Part shown: positions 1 through 7,163 of the stretch, one piece after another
How positions within the stretch are numbered: position 1 is the first letter of the stretch
Layout of the letters: every line of letters starts with the position of its first letter
Assembly: GCA_965368175.1 (NCBI GenBank)
Contig: CBDULX010000061.1
Coordinates: forward strand, 1-14,790
DNA length: 14,790 nt
Source: CBDULX01 sp965368175
Lineage (GTDB): Bacteria; Pseudomonadota; Gammaproteobacteria; SZUA-229
Direction: 5' to 3'
The notes under the pieces: generated by a model
Seen by the model: the letters and a program-made list of their open reading frames with translations, nothing else
What the model was told of the DNA's origin: nothing
The model's database searches: none
Translations under genes and position numbers: made by a program

Positions 1-39
1 AGACCTCAGACCTCAATTACCTGTTCTTTCACAGCTTTT

Positions 40-74
40 AACTTACAACTTGAAACTTACAACTTTTAACTGCT
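40..74. repeat. Tandem 7-base repeat array upstream of tex
   Basis: Five consecutive 7-base units, each starting AACT, fill this stretch: AACTTAC at 40-46 and 54-60, with variants AACTTGA, AACTTTT and AACTGCT in the same phase. A separate pair of AGACCTC units lies at 1-14. The array ends about 50 bases before the tex start codon. The main unit is the reverse complement of the GTAAGTT unit found at 9871-9912, so the two sites belong to one family. Confidence 0.7.
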
Positions 75-126
75 TTTAAACCGTCCAATTCGTTACAATA
101 GCGCCAGTTTTAGTCAGGGCTTAACT

Positions 127-2421
127 ATGAAATCCATTTCCTTAAGAATCGCAGAAGAATTATCCGTAAAAGAATCCCAGGTAGTGGCAGCAGTCGGTTT
201 GCTGGATGAAGGTTCTACGGTTCCTTTTATATCCCGTTATCGAAAAGAAGTTACCGGGGGACTGGATGATACCCAGCTGCGAAACCTGGAAGAGCGTTTA
301 CGCTATATGCGGGAACTGGATGACCGACGGGATACTATTCTGAAAAGCATTGATGAGCAGGGCAAGCTTTCGGATGGGCTTAAAAAATCTATCATGGAGG
401 CCGATACCAAAAACCGTCTGGAAGACCTTTATCTGCCCTATAAACTCAAGCGTCGTACCAAAGCTCAAATCGCCCGTGAAGCGGGACTGGAACCGCTTGC
501 CCATGCCCTGTTCGAAGATCCTGCTTTAGATCCGGAACAGCAGGCGGTTTTGTATATCGATGCCGACAAGGGTGTGGCCGATACTAAGGTGGCTCTGGAT
601 GGTGCACGACAGATATTGATGGAGCAGTTTGCCGAAGATGCAGACCTGTTACAGAAACTTCGGGAATTTTTGTGGAATGACGGCGTCATTGAATCTCGAG
701 TGATTGAGGGCAAGCAAACAGAAGGTGCCAAGTTCACCGATTATTTTGAATACGACGAAAAATTAAGCAAGATCCCCTCCCATCGAGCACTGGCGCTGTT
801 CCGTGGACGTAATGAAGGGATTCTACAGATGAATCTGAAACTGACCGGTGAAGAAGAAATGAGCAGTCACCCCTGTGAGCAGATCATTGCCAGTCATTTT
901 AATCTGGAAGATCGGGGTAGAGCGGCGGACAAATGGCTGCAGGATACCGTACGCTGGGCCTGGAAAATCAAGATATTCACTCATCTGGATGTGGAGTTGA
1001 AAATGCGCCTCAAGGAAGCGGCAGAGCAGGAAGCTATCAAGGTTTTTGCCACCAATCTTAATGACTTACTACTGGCCGCACCTGCCGGGCCAAAAACGAC
1101 TATGGGGCTGGACCCTGGCCTGCGCACCGGGGTTAAAGTCGCGGTGGTGGACGATACAGGTAAGGTCGTAGACACCGCCACCATCTACCCCCATGCCCCT
1201 AAAAATCAGTGGGAACAGTCCATCGCCGTGCTGGCGGCTCTGGCCATTAAGCACCATGTGAAATTACTGAGTATTGGTAATGGCACGGCTTCCCGTGAAA
1301 CCGACAAGCTGGCCAAGGAGCTGATCAAAAAGTATCCCGAACTGGGACTGAACGCACTGGTAGTGTCTGAGGCGGGTGCGTCTGTGTACTCGGCATCCGA
1401 ACTGGCGGCCCGTGAATTTCCGGGACTGGATGTAACACTGCGTGGTGCCGTGTCTATTGCTCGTCGTTTGCAGGACCCACTGGCCGAGCTGGTAAAAATC
1501 GAGCCAAAAGCCATTGGTGTGGGGCAGTACCAGCATGACGTCAGCCAGACCCGACTGGCCCGATCACTGGACGCGGTAGTAGAAGACTGTGTTAATGCCG
1601 TTGGTGTCGATGTGAATATGGCCTCGGTACCGTTGTTGTCGCAGGTGTCTGGATTGAGCCAGACCATGGCAGAAAATATTGTCGAATTCCGTAACACGCA
1701 CGGCGCCTTTATTAATCGTCAGAAATTGCTGAATGTACCAAGGTTAGGTCCCAAAGCATTCGAACAGGCAGCCGGATTTTTACGTATCATGGATGGTGAT
1801 AATCCCCTGGATCGTTCATCAGTGCATCCAGAGACTTACCCGGTGGTAGAAAAAATTATTGCCCAACAGAACCGTGAAATTAAATCGATCATGGGTGACA
1901 GTAGTTTCCTGAAAAAACTGCGCCCACAAGACTACATCGATGACCGGTTTGGTGTGCCCACGGTGAGCGATATCATAAAAGAACTGGAAAAACCGGGTCG
2001 CGATCCCCGGCCGGAATTTAAAACCGCAGAATTCAGGGAAGGGGTGGAAGATATCAAAGACCTGAAGCCGGACATGGTGCTGGAAGGTGTGGTCACCAAC
2101 GTAACTAATTTCGGTGCCTTCATCGATATTGGTGTGCATCAGGATGGTCTGGTACATATATCTGCCCTGTCCAATACCTTCGTGAAAGATCCTCGTGAGG
2201 TGGTGAAAGCTGGTGATGTAGTGAAGGTGAAGGTAATGGAAGTGGATATTCAGCGACGTCGCATTGGCCTGAGCATGCGACTGGAAGACGACAGTCGAGA
2301 GCAGATGGCGGATATTCGCAAAGACGGTGCAAATAAACGCAAGAAACAACCGCAAAAGCAGCAGCCGGATGTGGCTAATTCAGCCATGGCCGACGCCCTG
2401 GCGCAGGCGTTCAAGCGCTAA
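127..2421 (+). CDS. tex: Tex, RNA-binding S1-domain transcription accessory protein
   Basis: This 764-residue protein is a full-length member of the Tex/YhgF family of cytoplasmic nucleic-acid-binding proteins, which act in transcription-related processes. In order it shows an N-terminal helical Tex region (about 1-310), a YqgF/RuvC-like fold starting near residue 325 (the LDPGLRTG motif), a helix-hairpin-helix region at about 500-555 (LNVPRLGPKAFEQAAGFL), and a C-terminal S1 RNA-binding domain at about 647-720 (GVVTNVTNFGAFIDIGV). A basic tail rich in Lys and Gln follows. The YqgF-like domain in Tex is generally regarded as non-catalytic. The ATG at 127 has an AGGG at 116-119 seven bases upstream, and a TACAAT at 94-99 could be a -10 element, though no good -35 is visible. 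The precise cellular role of Tex is known only loosely, but family assignment is secure. Confidence 0.97.
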   Translation: MKSISLRIAEELSVKESQVVAAVGLLDEGSTVPFISRYRKEVTGGLDDTQLRNLEERLRYMRELDDRRDTILKSIDEQGKLSDGLKKSIMEADTKNRLEDLYLPYKLKRRTKAQIAREAGLEPLAHALFEDPALDPEQQAVLYIDADKGVADTKVALDGARQILMEQFAEDADLLQKLREFLWNDGVIESRVIEGKQTEGAKFTDYFEYDEKLSKIPSHRALALFRGRNEGILQMNLKLTGEEEMSSHPCEQIIASHFNLEDRGRAADKWLQDTVRWAWKIKIFTHLDVELKMRLKEAAEQEAIKVFATNLNDLLLAAPAGPKTTMGLDPGLRTGVKVAVVDDTGKVVDTATIYPHAPKNQWEQSIAVLAALAIKHHVKLLSIGNGTASRETDKLAKELIKKYPELGLNALVVSEAGASVYSASELAAREFPGLDVTLRGAVSIARRLQDPLAELVKIEPKAIGVGQYQHDVSQTRLARSLDAVVEDCVNAVGVDVNMASVPLLSQVSGLSQTMAENIVEFRNTHGAFINRQKLLNVPRLGPKAFEQAAGFLRIMDGDNPLDRSSVHPETYPVVEKIIAQQNREIKSIMGDSSFLKKLRPQDYIDDRFGVPTVSDIIKELEKPGRDPRPEFKTAEFREGVEDIKDLKPDMVLEGVVTNVTNFGAFIDIGVHQDGLVHISALSNTFVKDPREVVKAGDVVKVKVMEVDIQRRRIGLSMRLEDDSREQMADIRKDGANKRKKQPQKQQPDVANSAMADALAQAFKR

Positions 2422-2429
2422 GCGCTTGA
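2411..2429 (+). other. Hairpin with the tex stop codon in its loop
   Basis: CAAGCGC (2412-2418) and GCGCTTG (2422-2428) are perfect complements, extended by one T-A pair. The three-base loop is exactly the tex stop codon TAA. No T-run follows, so this is not a standard intrinsic terminator; it could stabilise the 3' end or be chance. Confidence 0.6.
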
Positions 2430-2433
2430 GGTC

Positions 2434-2461
2434 TATGGTTTGTGGTTGATGGTTAATAGTT
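2434..2461. repeat. Left (inverted) heptamer array in tex-yheS spacer
   Basis: Four 7-base units in phase, three ending GGTT (TATGGTT, TGTGGTT, GATGGTT) and then AATAGTT. They are the reverse complement type of the array at 2513-2554. The 12 bases at 2443-2454 pair perfectly with 2513-2524. Confidence 0.7.
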
Positions 2462-2512
2462 TAAAAGCCCGTCGTTAATTTCCAATAAGGGATCCAGATG
2501 TTGTTAACAATA

Positions 2513-2554
2513 AACCATCAACCATCAACCATCAACCATTAACCATTAACAACC
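2513..2554. repeat. Right heptamer array in the yheS leader
   Basis: Six 7-base units in phase: AACCATC three times (2513-2533), AACCATT twice (2534-2547) and AACAACC (2548-2554). The array ends 13 bases before the yheS start codon, in the place where a Shine-Dalgarno sequence would be expected. No purine-rich ribosome site is visible between the array and the ATG. Together with the inverted array at 2434-2461 it could fold into a long hairpin with several alternative registers. Confidence 0.85.
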
Positions 2555-2567
2555 AACCTGATTTCTT

Positions 2568-4466
2568 ATGTTGAAATTTTCCAATCTAGCCATTCGTCGT
2601 GGCATTCGCCAGTTGTTCCATGGGGTGAATTTTACGATTCATCAGGGTAACAAAGTGGGTTTAACCGGGGCTAATGGTTGTGGTAAATCCAGTCTGTTTG
2701 CCCTGTTACTGGGGCAACTTCACAGTGATGAAGGCGATGTGGAAATCCCCACCGGTATCACAATTGCCCATGTAGCTCAGGAAACCCCAGCGGTCGATAA
2801 GCCAGCCATCGAATACGTGCTGGATGGTGATGCCGAACTGCGAAATATACAGCGGGCACTGCTGGCGGCTGAAATGAAAGATGATGGTGCAGCACAGGCA
2901 GAATGCCACCATTTGCTGGATAATGTCGATGCTTACACGGCGAGAGCCCGGGCCGGTAAACTGATGTTAGGTCTGGGTTTTAAATCCGAAGAGCTGGAAC
3001 AGCCGGTAAAGCACTTTTCCGGTGGCTGGCGTATGCGATTGAACCTGGCACAGGCACTGATATGTCGCTCCGATCTGTTGTTGCTGGATGAACCCACCAA
3101 TCACCTGGATCTGGATGCGGTGATCTGGCTGGAGTCCTGGCTACTGAATTATCCCGGCACATTAATCCTGATATCCCATGACCGTGATTTCCTGGATCGG
3201 GTCACCGACCACATCGCTCATGTCGAACATGAGGGTATCAGGCTTTATACCGGTAATTATTCCACCTTTGAAAAAATGCGTGCTGAACAACTGGCGCAAC
3301 AACAGTCGATGTTCGAAAAGCAGCAGCGTGAAATCGATCATATTGAAGATTTCATTCGCCGTTTCAAGGCCAAGGCCAGTAAGGCTAAACAGGCGCAGAG
3401 CCGGGTTAAAACCCTGGAACGCATGGAACTGATTTCCATGGCCCATGTCGACTCGCCATTTCATTTTAAGTTTTTTAAACCGAGTAAGTTGCCACACCCG
3501 CTGTTGCGACTGGATGAGGTATCTATCGGTTATGGCGATACAATCATTCTGAGTAAATTGAAGCTGAGCTTAATGCCAGGTGAACGTATCGGTTTGCTGG
3601 GTCACAACGGTGCCGGTAAATCTACTCTAATTAAATTACTGGCTGGCGAACTGGAGCCACATTCAGGTGAATATGGAGCGTCCTCGGAATTGAAGGTCGG
3701 GTATTTTGCCCAGCACCAGATGGAATTACTGGATATGCAGGCCAGTGCACTGTTACATATGCAGCGGCTCGACCCAAAGCTTAGCGAACAGGAAATACGG
3801 AGCTATCTGGGTGGTTATGATTTTCATGGTGATCAGGTGCTGCAGCCAGTGCAGCCCTTTTCCGGGGGAGAGAAGGCACGACTGGTTCTGGCGTTGCTGA
3901 TATATCAGAAACCCAATTTATTATTGCTGGATGAACCCACCAATCATCTGGATCTGGAAATGCGCCATGCTCTGAGCCTGGCGCTGCAGGACTATGAAGG
4001 GGCTATGGTCCTGGTGTCCCATGATCGGCACCTGTTGCGGGCGGTTACCGATCAGTTCTTGCTGGTGGATGCGGGAAAGGTGGCTGAATTTGACGGTGAT
4101 CTGGATCAGTATCGACAATGGTTGATGCAGCCCAAAATGGCAGCAAACGAGCAATCCCTGGTTGATAAGTCGACATCAACGAGGAAGGAGCAGCGGCAGG
4201 AGCAGGCAGAACTTCGTCGTCAATTACAGCCACTGAAAAACCAGGTAAAAAAACTGGATCAGGCGATCCAGTCGATGAATCAGCGTAAAACTCAAATTGA
4301 AACTGAGCTGACACAGGCAGATATGTATGATGCTGAAAATCGTCTACGCCTGCAGGCACTTAGTCAGGAGCAGGGAAGTTTACTTAAACAGCTGGCTGAA
4401 ACAGAAGAGCAATGGCTTGAATTGACCATGGAGCTGGAAACTTTAGAGTCAAATTTAGCCCGCTAG
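2568..4466 (+). CDS. yheS: YheS-type ABC-F ATPase (ribosome-associated)
   Basis: This 632-residue protein follows E. coli YheS along its whole length, including the start (MLKFSNLAIRRG) and the usual length. ABC-F proteins are soluble tandem ATPases that act on the ribosomal E site, without membrane domains. Visible features are Walker A GANGCGKSS near residue 34, signature SGGWR near 151 and Walker B LLLLDEPTNHLD near 170; the second domain has GHNGAGKST near 345, SGGEK near 432 and a second LLLLDEPTNHLD near 452. A charged helical linker of about 235-290 carries the tRNA-interacting region, and a coiled-coil C-terminal domain covers about 530-632. Both catalytic Glu residues are in place, so it should hydrolyse ATP. 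It lacks an evident Shine-Dalgarno site and sits behind a heptamer-repeat leader. Uup and EttA are alternatives, but the length and start fit YheS better. Confidence 0.95.
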   Translation: MLKFSNLAIRRGIRQLFHGVNFTIHQGNKVGLTGANGCGKSSLFALLLGQLHSDEGDVEIPTGITIAHVAQETPAVDKPAIEYVLDGDAELRNIQRALLAAEMKDDGAAQAECHHLLDNVDAYTARARAGKLMLGLGFKSEELEQPVKHFSGGWRMRLNLAQALICRSDLLLLDEPTNHLDLDAVIWLESWLLNYPGTLILISHDRDFLDRVTDHIAHVEHEGIRLYTGNYSTFEKMRAEQLAQQQSMFEKQQREIDHIEDFIRRFKAKASKAKQAQSRVKTLERMELISMAHVDSPFHFKFFKPSKLPHPLLRLDEVSIGYGDTIILSKLKLSLMPGERIGLLGHNGAGKSTLIKLLAGELEPHSGEYGASSELKVGYFAQHQMELLDMQASALLHMQRLDPKLSEQEIRSYLGGYDFHGDQVLQPVQPFSGGEKARLVLALLIYQKPNLLLLDEPTNHLDLEMRHALSLALQDYEGAMVLVSHDRHLLRAVTDQFLLVDAGKVAEFDGDLDQYRQWLMQPKMAANEQSLVDKSTSTRKEQRQEQAELRRQLQPLKNQVKKLDQAIQSMNQRKTQIETELTQADMYDAENRLRLQALSQEQGSLLKQLAETEEQWLELTMELETLESNLAR

Positions 4467-4500
4467 TCTGAACCTGGGTGGCATTGTGCAGGTGGCTGCC

Positions 4501-4506
4501 TATAAT
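4501..4506 (+). promoter_or_regulatory. Possible -10 element for the HPt-HD-GYP gene
   Basis: A perfect TATAAT lies 40 bases before the chosen start codon, in the 79-base gap after yheS. No good -35 hexamer is found at 16-18 bases upstream, so support is limited to the -10 match and the position. Confidence 0.35.
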
Positions 4507-4545
4507 CGTATAGAGCGTATATGCCTGCAAGCCCAGGAAATTCAA

Positions 4546-5739
4546 ATGACAAAACCTACCAGCAACTATGTAGTGGATACTCTTGATGCATCGGCAATAG
4601 TGGGTTTTTTTCAGCAGTTTTCCAACATCTATCAACAAATCGAGCAGTCATTGCTCATGCTCGAAATCGATCCTGCCGATGCCGAGGAAATCAGTGCGTT
4701 GATGAATTCGATGGACGACATTGGTCATTCATTACAGAAAATTGAATTCAACGAGCTGGCCCGGCTCACTCAGAGCCTGAATCTACTGCTGCAATCTATT
4801 AGCCAGGCTAAACTTCCGTTCGAAACAGTGATCAGCGATATTATACTGCTGGCCGTGAATGACATAAAATCAATACTTGAAAAAATTATAGATGGCACTG
4901 AACATTGTGTGATGCTTGGGCGTCTACCTAAGGTATGTGAAGCACTGGAGTTAATAGGAAAAACCGATTTTTCTCATCGAGAACAACTTATCAGGGATAC
5001 ACTGTTGTTACTGGATCCCAGTACTGAAATCCTGATTCATGATGACAATGAAGATAATTACCTGGCAGATCTGTTTAATAATTCCGCTCCGGATAGCATG
5101 GAGCTGGCCTCTTATGGGGTGGAAGAAACCAACGACTTTATTTTTTTCAGGGGCTTGTCGGAGCCACTGGAAACTCGAGCCAAATACTGGCAGGGACGCA
5201 GCGAGAGAATGTTGCGGCTGGCGCTCAAGATGAATGATCTGGCAGATCGTCCGGTCGACCCCAATCAACTATCGGCCGCTGTATATATACATGATGCCGG
5301 TATGGCATTGTTACCAGCCAGTATTATTAATGCCACTGGTGAGTTGACGCCCGATCAACAGATACAGGTCGAGCAACACCCAGAAGTGGGATACGAATTG
5401 TTGCGTTATATGAAAGACTGGGGTGAGGCCGCACAAATCGTATTGCAACACCATGAACGAATGGATGGCAAAGGTTATCCAGATCAATTAAAGGAAAATG
5501 AAATTTGTGATGGTGCTAAAATTCTGGCTATAGCGGATGCCGTAGATGCTCGTACCCATGAGCGAGCCCATGTTTCTTTAATGAAACGCCCGTTATTACG
5601 TGCTGCGATGGAAATCAGTAAGCAGGCGGATAGCCAGTTTAGTGCCTACTGGGTAGATATATTTCGTCAGGTATTTCATCAGGTAAGACAACAGGACAGG
5701 AAAAAAATTGATGACGCAGAAAGCCGAACATTTGAATGA
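4546..5739 (+). CDS. HPt-like domain fused to a partly degenerate HD-GYP domain
   Basis: A 397-residue soluble protein with no membrane segment. The ATG at 4546 is chosen over the in-frame upstream GTG at 4486 because AGGAAA lies 6-11 bases before it. The C-terminal half (about 215-390) is an HD-GYP-type phosphohydrolase fold: HD at H249-D250, a further His in QHPEVG, then HHERMDGKGYP at 302-312 and IAD later. HD-GYP enzymes normally hydrolyse cyclic di-GMP. Here the early Glu-x3-His metal ligands appear replaced (the segment reads YWQGRSERM where family members have a His before SER), and HDIGK is HDAGM. The N-terminal part resembles a CheA-type HPt domain: a run QSLLMLEIDPADAEE, then GHSLQ with H61 at the phospho-acceptor position, followed by two helices. 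The HPt reading is my inference. The gene overlaps the downstream rhodanese gene by 29 bases. Function is unknown; signalling is likely. Confidence 0.8.
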   Translation: MTKPTSNYVVDTLDASAIVGFFQQFSNIYQQIEQSLLMLEIDPADAEEISALMNSMDDIGHSLQKIEFNELARLTQSLNLLLQSISQAKLPFETVISDIILLAVNDIKSILEKIIDGTEHCVMLGRLPKVCEALELIGKTDFSHREQLIRDTLLLLDPSTEILIHDDNEDNYLADLFNNSAPDSMELASYGVEETNDFIFFRGLSEPLETRAKYWQGRSERMLRLALKMNDLADRPVDPNQLSAAVYIHDAGMALLPASIINATGELTPDQQIQVEQHPEVGYELLRYMKDWGEAAQIVLQHHERMDGKGYPDQLKENEICDGAKILAIADAVDARTHERAHVSLMKRPLLRAAMEISKQADSQFSAYWVDIFRQVFHQVRQQDRKKIDDAESRTFE

Positions 5740-6142
5740 AATTAGCCCCCAGCAGGCCATGGATATATTGAATGCTGATTCACGTGCCCTCCTGGTAGAT
5801 ATACGCTCCAGCATGGAATATTTATTTGTCGGTCATCCCAGTGGTGCAGTACATGTGCCATGGATCGATGAACCGGACTGGCTGGTGAACCCGGATTTTG
5901 TTAAAGAAATTCGCCAGCTATTATTGGGTGGGGTGTGTGAGCAATCGGATGGTGGCCCGCCGGTGATTCTGATTTGTCGCAGTGGCAAGCGATCGAAAGA
6001 AGCCGGAATCGCCTTAATTGAAGCTGGAATTCAGAATGTCTACCACATCGATGAAGGCTTCGAGGGCGAATTAAATGAACACCATCAGCGTAGTAGTTCT
6101 GGTGGTTGGCGGTTTCGAGGATTGCCGTGGGAACAGTGTTGA
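5711..6142 (+). CDS. Single-domain rhodanese-like sulfurtransferase
   Basis: This 143-residue cytoplasmic protein is a complete rhodanese domain. It shows the N-terminal DIRSSMEYLFVGHPSGAVHVPW segment in two parts (the DIRS turn and the GHPSGAVHVP strand) and the active-site loop CRSGKRS with the catalytic C89. Such proteins carry sulfane sulfur as a cysteine persulfide and pass it to acceptors. No signal peptide is present. ATG at 5711 is preferred to the TTG at 5708 because AGGA at 5698-5701 sits nine bases upstream. The start lies inside the 3' end of the HPt-HD-GYP gene, so the two are probably translationally coupled. The sulfur acceptor cannot be read from the sequence. GlpE-like or persulfide-carrier roles are both possible. 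Confidence 0.92.
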   Translation: MTQKAEHLNEISPQQAMDILNADSRALLVDIRSSMEYLFVGHPSGAVHVPWIDEPDWLVNPDFVKEIRQLLLGGVCEQSDGGPPVILICRSGKRSKEAGIALIEAGIQNVYHIDEGFEGELNEHHQRSSSGGWRFRGLPWEQC

Positions 6143-6174
6143 GTTTTGATTATATAATTAGAAGGTGAAATATT

Positions 6175-6243
6175 CAGGGAGTCTCTGATTAGTCTGGATA
6201 CTCAGCCAGTATAAGACAGTCACGACTAGATCAGAGTCTGGCT
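6175..6243 (+). repeat. Dispersed inverted-repeat element, copy A
   Basis: The copy starts CAGGGAGTCTCTGATTAGTC and ends with GACTAGATCAGAGTCTGGCT; these ends are imperfect inverted repeats. Inside lies the shared core GCCAGTATAAGAC, then a CACGACT block. AGCCAG (6204-6209) also pairs with CTGGCT (6238-6243). It lies between the rhodanese gene and the DUF3622-like gene. Copy B has the same left end and core. Confidence 0.8.
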
Positions 6244-6270
6244 ATAGATGAAACTGCAGGAAATTAAATA

Positions 6271-6489
6271 ATGACACAAAGTAAGAAATACGAATATCGG
6301 GTTGTGCAGGACAATGATTGCTGGGCCGCGGAAATTATAAGGCGAGTAACATCAAAGAAAACGGTAGTTTCAAAGGCGCAGAGTGGATTTGCTACGGAAG
6401 CCGAAGCTCAGGAGTGGGGCCAGTCAGAGGTGAAGTCATTTATACATAATCTTAATATTAGTGAACAAAAAAAGCGTCGCGCCAGGTAA
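6271..6489 (+). CDS. Small DUF3622-like protein of unknown function
   Basis: A 72-residue basic, soluble protein with an AGGA site at 6258-6261 nine bases before the ATG. The sequence pattern (KYEYRVVQDNDCWAAEIIRR, then VTSKKTVVSKAQSGF and EAEAQEWG) matches my recollection of the DUF3622 family of short gammaproteobacterial proteins, for which no function is established. The first half looks like two beta strands and the second half an amphipathic helix; the tail KKRRAR is strongly basic. It is flanked on both sides, in the same orientation, by copies of the dispersed inverted-repeat element, and a TATAAT at 6153-6158 upstream of copy A could serve as its -10. The family assignment is from memory, not a search. 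Confidence 0.8.
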   Translation: MTQSKKYEYRVVQDNDCWAAEIIRRVTSKKTVVSKAQSGFATEAEAQEWGQSEVKSFIHNLNISEQKKRRAR

Positions 6490-6539
6490 GGCAAGCTGGT
6501 GAGTAGAGATAGGAGCTGGCAGTACGAAATAAAAGTAAC

Positions 6540-6610
6540 CAGGGAACATCTGATTCAGTCTGGACGTTTTTAGCCAGTATAAAACAATTACGACTTGATC
6601 TGATGTTCCC
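6540..6610 (+). repeat. Dispersed inverted-repeat element, copy B
   Basis: The best-preserved copy. GGGAACATC (6542-6550) and GATGTTCCC (6602-6610) are perfect 9-bp inverted ends, and CTGATTCAGTC pairs imperfectly with CGACTTGATC further in. The core TAGCCAGTATAAAACAATTA (6571-6590) matches copies A, C and D. It lies 50 bases after the DUF3622-like gene. Confidence 0.85.
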
Positions 6611-6702
6611 AGCTTGAGAAGTTATATAAAGAATTTGGCAATAAGCGTAATATTGTTGCTGCCCTTTTTAATTATAAAGTCGTATAAAAATTGAATTTTT
6701 TT

Positions 6703-6743
6703 AATAACCAAGTAAATGAATATGCTTTATTTACTCGGTTATT
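6703..6743. terminator. Stem-loop between convergent genes, possible terminator
   Basis: AATAACCAAGTAAAT (6703-6717) and ATTTACTCGGTTATT (6729-6743) form a 15-bp stem with one mismatch and an 11-base loop. It ends three bases from the stop codon of the minus-strand cytochrome gene and faces the + strand DUF3622-like gene, so it sits where a shared terminator would be. The T-run is on the 5' side for the + strand, and the minus-strand transcript would have A's after the stem, so it is not a classical rho-independent terminator. Confidence 0.45.
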
Positions 6744-6746
6744 TAA

Positions 6747-7118
6747 TTAATTGTTCTTGGCACCCTGATCTATCCAGGTGTTAATCAACTCAACTTTATT
6801 GGCAGGAATCATTTGTTTGTTGTGAGGCATGTTTATAGCTTTATCTGCCTTATGGCCAATTAATCGTGACAAGGTGCTGGAGACGCTGTCACCCTTGACT
6901 ATCACTGGGCCAAACCTAGTGCCCTTCATCAGGTCGGCATAGCTATCCATACTAAGGCCGCTATCCTGATGGCCCTTTTTACCCTTTGCATGACATTCTG
7001 AACAATGTGTGTCCAGTATGGGTTGAATATCCCTGGCATAACTGACTTCCTTACTGCAACTAGAGGTCAGGGCCATTATAAGTGGCAATACGGTCAAAGT
7101 TATTATCTGGCGAAACAT
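6747..7118 (-). CDS. Small c-type cytochrome lipoprotein (PSCyt1-like)
   Basis: A 123-residue exported haem protein. The ATG at 7118 is chosen because GAGG sits eight bases upstream; the GTG at 7127 overlaps that ribosome site. The N-terminus is a signal peptide with a hydrophobic run (IITLTVLPLIMALTSS) followed by C21, a plausible but not perfect lipobox. One haem motif, CSECH (39-43), is present. The rest follows the pattern of planctomycete-type cytochrome C domains, which occur widely: GLSMDSYADLMKG, VKGDSVSSTLSRLIG, MPHNKQMIPANKVELI and the closing WIDQGA. M97 is a candidate axial ligand. It would carry electrons in the periplasm, anchored in a membrane. It stands alone between two convergent/divergent neighbours, so its redox partner is not apparent. 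Confidence 0.88.
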   Translation of the reverse strand: MFRQIITLTVLPLIMALTSSCSKEVSYARDIQPILDTHCSECHAKGKKGHQDSGLSMDSYADLMKGTRFGPVIVKGDSVSSTLSRLIGHKADKAINMPHNKQMIPANKVELINTWIDQGAKNN

Positions 7119-7154
7119 ACAAACCACCTCGTATATATTAGAGTTGTATTATTG

Positions 7155-7163
7155 ATTATAACA
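7155..7163 (-). promoter_or_regulatory. Extended -10 promoter for the cytochrome gene
   Basis: On the minus strand the sequence reads TGTTATAAT, a perfect extended -10 (TG, one base, TATAAT), about 37 bases before the cytochrome start codon. The -35 region is not recognisable, which is common with extended -10 promoters. Confidence 0.5.

Noticed and set aside
1206..2355. Long minus-strand open frames opposite tex (163 and 178 codons)
   Set aside because: They overlap a conserved gene in full, have no family-like motifs and no ribosome sites; they are by-products of tex codon use.
2513..2554. CRISPR-like array
   Set aside because: Units are 7 bases with no spacers; it is a simple tandem repeat.
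4486..4545. Longer N-terminus for the HPt-HD-GYP protein
   Set aside because: The start would be a GTG overlapping the likely promoter; the ATG at 4546 has a proper AGGA site.
5708..5710. TTG start for the rhodanese
   Set aside because: The next codon is an ATG with better spacing from AGGA.
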